A DNA stretch of 54,352 nucleotides from Microbacterium sp. K24 (GTDB lineage Bacteria; Actinomycetota; Actinomycetes; Actinomycetales; Microbacteriaceae): NCBI RefSeq assembly GCF_004794465.1, contig NZ_SSDJ01000124.1, forward strand, positions 1 through 54,352, in the 5' to 3' direction. The notes under the pieces are model-generated. The model worked only from the letters and a program-made list of their open reading frames with translations. It searched no databases and was not told the origin of the DNA. Position numbers and translations under genes: made by a program. Below are positions 7,697 through 14,274 of the stretch, piece by piece (position 1 is the first letter of the stretch; every line of letters begins with the position of its first letter).

Positions 7697-9361
7697 CTAC
7701 ATGCGCTCGGGAGCCGACACGCCGAGCAGCGCGAGCCCGTTGCGGAAGACCTGACCGGCGGCATCGTTCAGCCACAGGCGGGTGCGGTGCACGCTCTCGA
7801 TCGGGTCGTCGCTCAGCGGGATCACGCGGCAGCTGTCGTACCAGCGGTGGTACAGGCCGGCGAGCTCCTCGAGGTAGCGGGCGACGCGGTGCGGCTCACG
7901 CACCTCGGCGGCGAACGCCACGATGCGCGGGAACTCCTGGAGCGCGCCGAGCAGCGCCGCCTCGGACTCGTGCGTGAGCGTCTCGGGGGCGAACTCGGAG
8001 CGGTCGACTCCGGAATCGGCGGCGTTGCGGGCCACGTTGTGCGTGCGCGCATGGGCGTACTGCACGTAGAACACGGGGTTGTCGTTCGTGCGCTTCTGCA
8101 GCAGCTCGGGGTCGAGCGCGAGTGGCGAGTCCGCCGGTGAGCGCTCCAGCGAGTACCGCAGGGCGTCGGTGCCGAGCCATTCGCGCAGGTCGTCCATCTC
8201 GATGATGTTTCCGGCGCGCTTGCTCAGGCGCGCGCCGCCCACCGAGACCAGCTGACCGATGAGCACCTCGACGTCCTTCTCGGGATCATCGCCGGCCGCC
8301 CCGGCGAGGGCCTTCAGGCGGTGGACGTAGCCGTGGTGGTCGGCTCCGAGCAGGTAGATCTTGTGCGCGAAGCCGCGGTCGCCCTTGTTCAGGTAGTAGG
8401 CGGCGTCGGCCGCGAAGTAGGTGTACTCGCCGTTGGAGCGGCGGATCACGCGATCCTTGTCGTCGCCGAAGTCGGTGGTGCGCACCCACACGGCGTCGTC
8501 CTGGTCGAAGACGTGGCCCTGCTCACGCAGTCGGTCGACGGCCTGGTCGACGAGGCTCACGCCGTCGGCGTTCTTCGCGTGGAGCGTGCGCTCCGAGAAC
8601 CACACGTCGAAGTGCACGTTGAACTTCGCCAGGGACTCCTGCTGCTCGGCCAGCTGGTACTCGTAGCCCAGTTCGCGGGCGACCAGCACCTGCTCGGCGT
8701 CCGGCAGCTCGAGGAAGTCGGGTCGGGCCGCGACCACGCGGGCGGCGAGATCGTTGATGTAGCTGCCGGCGTAGCCGCCCTCCGGCGTGGGCTCGCCCGT
8801 GGCCGCGGCGACGATGGAGTGCGCGAAGCGCTCCATCTGCGCGCCGGCGTCGTTGATGTAGAACTCGCGGGCGACCGTGGCTCCGGATGCCGCGAGCACC
8901 CGGCCGATCGCATCGCCGAGCGCAGCCCAGCGGGTGTGACCGATGTGCAGCGGTCCGGTCGGGTTCGCGCTGACGAACTCGATGTTGATGCTGCGTCCGG
9001 CCTGGGTCTCGTTCGTGCCGTAGGCGGTGCCCGCGTCGACGATCGTCTTCGCGAGTGCGCCTGCTGCGGCGGCGTCCAGACGGATGTTGATGAATCCCGG
9101 GCCGGCGACTTCGGCACTCGCGACACCCTCGATGCCGGCGAGCCCGTCGGCGATCTGCTGCGCGAGCTCGCGCGGGTTCGTGCCGAACGGCTTGGCGAGG
9201 CGCATCGCGATGTTCGACGCCCAGTCGCCGTGGTCGCGGTTGCGGGGACGCTCGAAGACGATGTCGGATGCTGCGAGCTCCAGCGGCTCGCCGGGACGTC
9301 GTTCCTCGTTGATCGGTGCGAGGACGGCGAGGAGGGCTTCGGCGAGCGTTTCAGGGTTCAT
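7697..9361 (-). CDS. argS: Arginyl-tRNA synthetase
   Basis: This 554-residue class I synthetase charges tRNA-Arg. The N-terminal additional domain is followed by the HIGH signature at 139-142 in ANPTGPLHIGHTR, and a KMSKS-equivalent LSKRAGN at 379-385. The C-terminal DALR anticodon-binding domain has QYAHARTHNVAR. Length is typical. TAAACT lies 9 nt before the ATG, so the leader is very short. A tRNA-Arg gene is located about 0.9 kb away on the other strand. In relatives argS usually precedes lysA directly, but here four unrelated genes intervene. Confidence 0.98.
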   Translation of the reverse strand: MNPETLAEALLAVLAPINEERRPGEPLELAASDIVFERPRNRDHGDWASNIAMRLAKPFGTNPRELAQQIADGLAGIEGVASAEVAGPGFINIRLDAAAAGALAKTIVDAGTAYGTNETQAGRSINIEFVSANPTGPLHIGHTRWAALGDAIGRVLAASGATVAREFYINDAGAQMERFAHSIVAAATGEPTPEGGYAGSYINDLAARVVAARPDFLELPDAEQVLVARELGYEYQLAEQQESLAKFNVHFDVWFSERTLHAKNADGVSLVDQAVDRLREQGHVFDQDDAVWVRTTDFGDDKDRVIRRSNGEYTYFAADAAYYLNKGDRGFAHKIYLLGADHHGYVHRLKALAGAAGDDPEKDVEVLIGQLVSVGGARLSKRAGNIIEMDDLREWLGTDALRYSLERSPADSPLALDPELLQKRTNDNPVFYVQYAHARTHNVARNAADSGVDRSEFAPETLTHESEAALLGALQEFPRIVAFAAEVREPHRVARYLEELAGLYHRWYDSCRVIPLSDDPIESVHRTRLWLNDAAGQVFRNGLALLGVSAPERM

Positions 9362-9454
9362 AGCCTTCCCAGTTTAGGGCGCGCGATGATGGTCTCCGAC
9401 GCCGGTGCGGCGCGTGGAATTTGCGTTCGCGTTCCGGTGATCTACTCTCATGCA

Positions 9455-10270
9455 ATGCACGCCTCCGCCGCCCGACGCCGACTGCGCACCGCGGGAATCG
9501 CCATCGCCCTGCTTCTCGCCGTCTCGGCAGGCGTTCTCGGCGTGTGGCGACCGTGGACTCCGCTCCCCGCGGCGGCTCCGATCGGTGCGGCGGCCGACGG
9601 TCAGGGAAGCGCGGCCTCGGTGGTCGCACCGGCACCGCTCAGCCTGCCCGATCATCCCCGCGTGCTGGTCTTCGGCGACTCCTGGACCTACGGTTCCGCA
9701 GCGACGGATCCGACGCTCGGCTACGCCTACGTCCTCGCCGATCTCATCGACGGAGAGACCATCGTCAACGGCGTCCGCGGCAGCGGCTACCTGAAGCCCG
9801 GACTGGACGGTCCGACCTTCGGCGAGCGCATCGCCCTGCTCGACCCGGCGCTCGCACCCGACCTGATCATCATCCAGGGATCGATCAACGACCGGGCGCA
9901 GGGTGTGGCCGGCTACCGCGAGGCCGTCACCGCCGCCTGGGACGCCCTGGTCGCGAAGTACCCGGATGCGTCGATCGTCGTGCTCGGACCCGCTCCGCAC
10001 GAGCTTCCGGTCGGCGCCGCGACCGCGCGCATCGACACCGACCTGTCCGAGCTCGCTGCGGCGCGCGGCTGGTGGTACATCTCCCCCATCGCCTTGAACT
10101 GGATCACCGACCAGAACTATCTCTCTGTGATCGATGTGGACCTCGGGCACAAGCATCCGTCCACCGAGGGTCACCGCTACCTGGCCGAGAAGCTGGCTGC
10201 TGCACTCGGCGAGTTGCGCGGCGCTCCGGTCACCGAGGCCGGCGGGTCGGAGACCACCCCCGACGAGTGA
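9455..10270 (+). CDS. Secreted or membrane-anchored SGNH/GDSL hydrolase
   Basis: 271 residues. A basic N-terminus and one hydrophobic helix (about residues 13-30) indicate a signal anchor or signal peptide. The SGNH blocks are visible: block I VFGDSWTYG with nucleophile S76, a glycine in block II (GVRGSGY), N145 in block III (GSINDR), and the Asp/His pair in DLGHKHPSTEGH (229-240). Such enzymes act as esterases on carbohydrates or lipids outside the membrane; the substrate is unknown. TACTCT at 9443-9448 lies 6 nt before the ATG, which selects this start over the out-of-frame ATG at 9450. Confidence 0.88.
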   Translation: MHASAARRRLRTAGIAIALLLAVSAGVLGVWRPWTPLPAAAPIGAAADGQGSAASVVAPAPLSLPDHPRVLVFGDSWTYGSAATDPTLGYAYVLADLIDGETIVNGVRGSGYLKPGLDGPTFGERIALLDPALAPDLIIIQGSINDRAQGVAGYREAVTAAWDALVAKYPDASIVVLGPAPHELPVGAATARIDTDLSELAAARGWWYISPIALNWITDQNYLSVIDVDLGHKHPSTEGHRYLAEKLAAALGELRGAPVTEAGGSETTPDE

Positions 10271-10286
10271 TATCGTCGTTCGGTAC

Positions 10287-10359
10287 GCCTCCGTAGCTCA
10301 GTGGATAGAGCGCCGGTTTCCGGTACCGTAGGTCGCAGGTTCGACTCCTGTCGGGGGCA
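10287..10359 (+). tRNA. tRNA-Arg (anticodon CCG)
   Basis: A 73-nt cloverleaf can be folded by hand. The acceptor stem is GCCTCCG with CGGGGGC (one T-G wobble) and discriminator A. The D-stem is GCTC/GAGC, the anticodon loop TTCCGGT gives anticodon CCG, and the T-arm is GCAGG TTCGACT CCTGT. The anticodon stem has four pairs plus a C-U mismatch at its first position (27-43). CCA is not encoded. It reads CGG arginine codons. It is followed 7 nt later by a strong terminator. Confidence 0.95.
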
Positions 10360-10366
10360 CGGAATC

Positions 10367-10404
10367 GCAGAAGGGGACCGCCCGCCAGGGCGGTCCCCTT
10401 CTGC
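10367..10404 (+). terminator. Strong hairpin terminator after tRNA-Arg
   Basis: A perfect 17-bp stem runs from GCAGAAGGGGACCGCCC (10367-10383) to its complement (10388-10404), with a GCCA loop. Only a weak T-run follows. The hairpin is symmetric enough to work in both directions and probably also ends transcripts from the minus-strand VIT gene. Confidence 0.88.
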
Positions 10405-10458
10405 ATTCTAGGTAACCCCCTACCGAGGGGCCCCAGTGAGCGGAGTCTGGCCGCGCTC

Positions 10459-11178
10459 TCACGCGATGCCGGTCGTGCCGAGCAGCGTGCCGATCGCGAA
10501 TGTGACCACCAGCGCGATGGCCCCACCGAGCACCACCCTGATCGTCGGCCTCAGCGCGGGGTTCCCGCCGATCCGCGCACTGATGAATCCGGTCAGTGCG
10601 AGGGCCAGCAGCACCACCGCGAACGCGACCTGCACGCGGATCTCCGGAGGCGGGAGCAGGATCGCCAGCAGCGGAAGCATCGCCCCGAGGGCGAAGGCGA
10701 GCGCAGAGGCGCCCGCCGCCGCCCACGGGCTGACCACCTGGTCCTCCGAGATGCCGAGCTCCGCTTCGAGGTGTGCGCTCAGCGGGTCGTGCGCGGTGAG
10801 TTCCTCCGCCACGAGACGCGCCGTCGCCGGGCGCAGCCCCTTCGCCTCGTAGATGCCGACCAGCTCCTCGAGTTCGATCTCAGGGTCCGCGGCCAGCTCC
10901 CCGCGTTCCTTCTCGATCAGAGCCCGTTGGCTGTCTCGCTGACTGCTCACCGAGACATACTCCCCGAGCGCCATCGAGATGGCACCGCCGACGAGTCCGG
11001 CGGCGCCCGCGGCGAGCAGCGTCGCGGAATCCGTCGTCGCACCGGCGACGCCGACCACGAGCGATGCGACAGAGACGATGCCGTCGTTCGCGCCGAGCAC
11101 CCCGGCCCTGAGCCAGTTGAGACGCCCGGCGAGGTCGCCACGGTGAGGTTCGCCCGGATGGATCGCCGACATCATCAT
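10459..11178 (-). CDS. VIT1/CCC1-family transporter (ferrous iron or manganese)
   Basis: 239 residues if the first of three consecutive ATGs (11178, 11175, 11172) is used. The N-terminal part RAGVLGANDGIVSVASLVVGVAG is the family signature across TM1. TM2 is followed by the conserved ISMALGEYVSVSSQRD segment. A Glu-rich cytosolic domain (about residues 85-150) resembles the metal-binding domain of VIT1. The last three hydrophobic segments contain GAMLPLLAILL. Family members move Fe2+ or Mn2+ out of the cytosol. An upstream TTG at 11238 would give a longer protein but with a poorly conserved N-terminus. Confidence 0.87.
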   Translation of the reverse strand: MMMSAIHPGEPHRGDLAGRLNWLRAGVLGANDGIVSVASLVVGVAGATTDSATLLAAGAAGLVGGAISMALGEYVSVSSQRDSQRALIEKERGELAADPEIELEELVGIYEAKGLRPATARLVAEELTAHDPLSAHLEAELGISEDQVVSPWAAAGASALAFALGAMLPLLAILLPPPEIRVQVAFAVVLLALALTGFISARIGGNPALRPTIRVVLGGAIALVVTFAIGTLLGTTGIA

Positions 11179-11231
11179 CGTGCGACGGTCTCCGGCAGCA
11201 CGGCGAGGGAGGTGGGGGAAGACGGAGTCAT
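11175..11231 (-). CDS. Possible 18-codon leader peptide of the VIT gene
   Basis: The ORF reads MTPSSPTSLAVLPETVAR. Its ATG sits 6 nt after TACTCT (11243-11238), the spacing used by leaderless genes throughout this window. Its TGA overlaps the first VIT start as ATGA. It could therefore be a leaderless leader peptide that couples translation to the transporter gene. There is no homology support, and the alternative is a TTG-started VIT protein. Confidence 0.3.
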   Translation of the reverse strand: MTPSSPTSLAVLPETVAR

Positions 11232-11262
11232 CGGGCAAGAGTACGCCCGCGTCCCGACGGAT

Positions 11263-12873
11263 TCAGGGAGACGAATCCTCGAGCACGTCCTCATCCGCAC
11301 GCGTGCGCGTCGAGCCCGCGCCGAGACTGATGGTGGAGAGCAGGCCCAGCGCGAGGAAGCTCGCCGCCGTCCACGCGGCGTACCGGGTGCCGTCCGAGAA
11401 CGCCTGTTTGGCATCGTCGGCGATCGCCGAGGTCTCGGGTTTCGCCTCCAACCCGGCGATCGCCGCGCCCGCACTGTCGACGACCGCGGAGACCACCTGG
11501 TCCCGCTGCGCGGCCGGGAGCCCGCGATCGTCGAGCGCAGAGCCCAGCAGACCGGCCGTGCTGCTGAACAGCACCGTCCCGAGGATCGCGACGCCGAGCG
11601 CGGCCCCGAGCTGGCGCGACGTCGACTGGGTGCCCGAGGCGGCGCCGCTCTCTGCGACGGGGACGTCGGCGAGCACCACACCGGTCAGCTGCGCCGTCGC
11701 CAGGCCCACCCCGAGTCCGTACACGAACAGGAAGGGAAGCAACGGCACCCACGACGCATCCGGCCCGATGACGAAGCCGACGCCGGCGACGCCGATGATC
11801 TCGGCGATCAGCCCGACGCGCACCACCCACACCGGAGCCAGCTTCCCGCTCGATGCTCCCGCGACGCCACTCGCCACGAAGGAGCCGCCCGCCAGCGCGA
11901 GCAGCAGGAAACCGGTGTGCAGCGCATCGAAGCCCAGCACGAACTGGAGCCACAGCGGAAGCGCGAGGATGATGCCGAACTCCCCCAGGGAGACCACGGC
12001 GGCGGCGATGTTGCCGTTGCGGAACGACGGGATCGAGAAGAGGCGGAGCGCCAGCAGCGTCGATTTCCCCGCCCGTTCGCGGTGCACACCCCACACGATG
12101 AATGCGATGAGGGCCACGACGGCGAGCAGGAAGGCGAACGGGATGGGCGACAGGTCGAGCGGCCACGTCCAGTCGCCGAGCCTCGGTCGCTCGTCGACGA
12201 GCCACCAGCCGTAGGTGCGTCCCTCGATGAGTCCGAAGACCAGGCTTCCCATCGCCACCACGGAGAGCGCGGCGCCGACGACGTCGATCCGGGCGGTGCG
12301 GTCACTCCGCGATTCGGCCACGGTCAGCAGCACGCCGATGACGATGATGATGCCGAGCGGGATGTTGATCCCGAATGCCCAGCGCCAGGAGAACGCCGTC
12401 GTCAGCCACCCGCCGAGCAGCGGTCCGACCGCGGCCATCCCGCCGATCGTCGAACCCCACACGGCGAAGGCGATCCCCCGCTCGCGACCGCGGAACGTCG
12501 CGTTGATGATCGACAGCGTCGTGGGCAGGATCATCGAACCGCCGACGCCCTGCACGAGCCGGGCGAGGATCAGCATCCCGCCATCGGGTGCGAGCGATGC
12601 GAGAACGGATGCCGCGGCGAAGACGACGATGCCGATGAGCATCACCCGTCGTCGTCCGAATCGGTCGGCGAGGCTGCCGAAGACCAGCAGGAGCGCGGCG
12701 AAGACCAGCGTGTAGGCCTCCTGCACCCACTGCACCTCGGTCGAGGTGATGCCGAGATCATCGACGATCGCGGGGATGGCGACGTTGACGATCGTCGAGT
12801 CGACGATGATCAGCGAGACCGCGATGCTGATGAACACCAGCCCGATCCACCGGAGGCGAAGTTGCTTTTCCAC
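11263..12873 (-). CDS. MFS drug exporter, DHA2 (EmrB/QacA) family, 14 TM
   Basis: 536 residues with about fourteen hydrophobic segments. Motif C-like and DHA2 features are visible: IIVDSTIVNVAIPAI in TM1, the loop motif GSLADRFGRRRVML (about residues 60-73), and GPLLGGWL in TM5. Family members expel drugs or metabolites using the proton gradient. The GTG start lies 7 nt after TAAGCT (12886-12881), so the mRNA is probably leaderless. An inverted repeat overlaps this -10 box. The C-terminal tail is acidic (DEDVLEDSSP). No regulator gene lies next to it. Confidence 0.92.
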   Translation of the reverse strand: MEKQLRLRWIGLVFISIAVSLIIVDSTIVNVAIPAIVDDLGITSTEVQWVQEAYTLVFAALLLVFGSLADRFGRRRVMLIGIVVFAAASVLASLAPDGGMLILARLVQGVGGSMILPTTLSIINATFRGRERGIAFAVWGSTIGGMAAVGPLLGGWLTTAFSWRWAFGINIPLGIIIVIGVLLTVAESRSDRTARIDVVGAALSVVAMGSLVFGLIEGRTYGWWLVDERPRLGDWTWPLDLSPIPFAFLLAVVALIAFIVWGVHRERAGKSTLLALRLFSIPSFRNGNIAAAVVSLGEFGIILALPLWLQFVLGFDALHTGFLLLALAGGSFVASGVAGASSGKLAPVWVVRVGLIAEIIGVAGVGFVIGPDASWVPLLPFLFVYGLGVGLATAQLTGVVLADVPVAESGAASGTQSTSRQLGAALGVAILGTVLFSSTAGLLGSALDDRGLPAAQRDQVVSAVVDSAGAAIAGLEAKPETSAIADDAKQAFSDGTRYAAWTAASFLALGLLSTISLGAGSTRTRADEDVLEDSSP

Positions 12874-12879
12874 AATCGC

Positions 12880-12894
12880 TAGCTTAGTTAGCTA
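12880..12894 (-). promoter_or_regulatory. Operator-like inverted repeat over the MFS exporter promoter
   Basis: TAGCT-N5-AGCTA spans 12880-12894 and covers the TAAGCT -10 hexamer. The surrounding 18 bases (TTAGCTAACTAAGCTAGC on the minus strand) are strikingly AT-rich for this genome. This is typical of MarR, PadR or TetR operators in front of drug exporters. The symmetry is observed; the binding protein is unknown. Confidence 0.6.
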
Positions 12895-12920
12895 AATCGC
12901 ATCCGGATAGACCGGGTCTG

Positions 12921-13163
12921 TCAGAGGAGAAGATCCTCCAGTTCCTCCAGTGACAGTGTGCGCCCGCTCGCGGCAGGATTCCCGTCCTCGACGCGGAAGT
13001 GGTACTTGTCACCCTCGCGTGTCAGGTGAGCGGCATAGTCGATGTCGTGCGCGCGGTGCACGTCCCACTCACCCGGAGCGACGTACGTGAACCGGTAGGT
13101 GTTGTTCGCGCTGCTCCATTCGGTCACGCGATCGGGCAGGTCTTCCAGTTGGATCGAACTCAT
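12921..13163 (-). CDS. Conserved-looking 80-residue hypothetical protein
   Basis: An acidic cytosolic protein starting MSSIQLEDLPDRVTEW, with several aromatic and His residues in the centre (EWDVHRAHDIDYAAHL) and a C-terminal LSLEELEDLLL helix. No membrane segment or Cys is present. I do not recognise the family. TAGGAT (13175-13170) lies 6 nt before the ATG, codon use matches its neighbours, and no other ORF competes, so it is probably a real leaderless gene. Confidence 0.65.
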   Translation of the reverse strand: MSSIQLEDLPDRVTEWSSANNTYRFTYVAPGEWDVHRAHDIDYAAHLTREGDKYHFRVEDGNPAASGRTLSLEELEDLLL

Positions 13164-13197
13164 CCCCGAATCCTATGAGCAGTGCCATCGGGACCGC

Positions 13198-13818
13198 TCA
13201 GTCGTCGAAACCCGCCGACACCTTCGCCACGACGTCTGCGGCCTCGGTCTGCGCCAGGGCGAAGCGCTCGACAGCCGCGACCAGCGCCGGGTGATCCGCC
13301 CGTCGAGCTCCATGCCGTGCCGCCGTCTGCAGGTTCGCGCGGAGATTCGTCGATGCACCCCGGATGCCGGTCGCGAGGGCATCCGCGGCGATCGACAGGT
13401 CTGCCGCGAGGTGACGATTGCCGATCTCGACGAGCAGCCGCAGCTCGGGAAGAAGGCCCTCGCCCGCCTCGCCGAGTGCCGCAGAGGAGGCTGCAGCGCT
13501 CAGCGCGGCCCTCCGGACGGCGGTGTCACGGTCGGGATCCTCGGAGTCGAGCGCCAGTGCGGCGCCGAACTCGGCTGATCGCACCTCGTCGGCCTCTGCC
13601 GCGGAGAGGACGTCACTGCGCCGCCGTGCGAGCCGGACGGCGGACGCGGACGCCCGCTCATCGTCGGTGTACTCGGCGACCATCCGCAGCAGCGCCGCCG
13701 AGATCCCGAGCATCACCCCGCAGGCCGCTCCCCCACCGGGAGCGCCGGTGGGCTGAGCGAGTTCCGTCAGCCAGTCGGACAACGGCACGGACGTGGGAAC
13801 GGGAACGGAGTCATCCAT
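13198..13818 (-). CDS. Cyclodeaminase/cyclohydrolase-like protein
   Basis: 206 residues, mostly alpha-helical. The N-terminal LSDWLTELAQPTGAPGGGAACG is the hallmark of the formiminotransferase-cyclodeaminase (FchA) fold, with the PGGGS-like glycine loop here PGGGAA. Family members act on formimino- or methenyl-tetrahydrofolate, but many genomic homologues are untested. TATCGT lies 7 nt before the ATG, so a leaderless mRNA is likely. No folate gene is adjacent. Cytosolic. Confidence 0.78.
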   Translation of the reverse strand: MDDSVPVPTSVPLSDWLTELAQPTGAPGGGAACGVMLGISAALLRMVAEYTDDERASASAVRLARRRSDVLSAAEADEVRSAEFGAALALDSEDPDRDTAVRRAALSAAASSAALGEAGEGLLPELRLLVEIGNRHLAADLSIAADALATGIRGASTNLRANLQTAARHGARRADHPALVAAVERFALAQTEAADVVAKVSAGFDD

Positions 13819-13869
13819 TCGCGCCACGATATCCGTTGCGGCCGCCCCCGGCACTTGTACAGTGAGCGC

Positions 13870-14274
13870 GTGGACCCCGTGACCGAGCCTCCGCCGCAGA
13901 AGCGCCCCGTCGTCGTCAGCATCGTCGTGGTCCTGGTCGTGCTGAGCGGGCTGTCGAACGCCCTGCTCGGCCTCACCGTGCTGCTGAGCCGCTACCAGGT
14001 GCCCGACGGCGATGTGCTGGTCGTGTCGCTCATCGGCGCCGGCGTGATCCTCTTCGGTCTTCTCACCCTCGCGGTGGCGGGGGGCATCCGGCGTGGCAGC
14101 AGGGGCGCCCGCCTGCTCGTCACGATCTATCTCGGCATCCAGCTCGCACTGCACGTGGTGACCGCCCTGACGACCGCCTGGGACTGGGCGGTGTTCGTCC
14201 AGGCCGTCGTGGAGCTGCTCGTGCTCGTCGCGGTCTGGGCGCCGCCCTCATCGCGACGGTTCTTCACCCGCTGA
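13870..14274 (+). CDS. Small four-helix membrane protein, function unknown
   Basis: 134 residues with four hydrophobic segments, beginning at about residues 14 (VVVSIVVVLVVLSGLSNALLG), 47, 74 and 106. The pattern resembles unassigned actinobacterial DUF membrane proteins. TACAGT (13858-13863) ends 6 nt before GTG 13870, which sets the start. Its 3' end overlaps the convergent P-type ATPase gene by 27 bases. No function can be proposed. Confidence 0.75.
   Translation: MDPVTEPPPQKRPVVVSIVVVLVVLSGLSNALLGLTVLLSRYQVPDGDVLVVSLIGAGVILFGLLTLAVAGGIRRGSRGARLLVTIYLGIQLALHVVTALTTAWDWAVFVQAVVELLVLVAVWAPPSSRRFFTR

Noticed and set aside
10287..10404. tRNA-associated integration site (attB) or genomic island edge
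   Set aside because: No integrase, direct repeat of the tRNA 3' end or change in composition nearby; the hairpin is a terminator.
10771..12882. Plus-strand open frame opposite the VIT and MFS genes (about 703 codons)
   Set aside because: Low-complexity charged composition typical of an antisense shadow; both minus-strand genes are well supported.
14248..14274. 27-bp overlap of convergent genes as a sign of a wrong gene end
   Set aside because: Both frames are open to their stops and have supported starts. The ATPase end consists of a repeated EVSA segment that probably grew into the neighbour.
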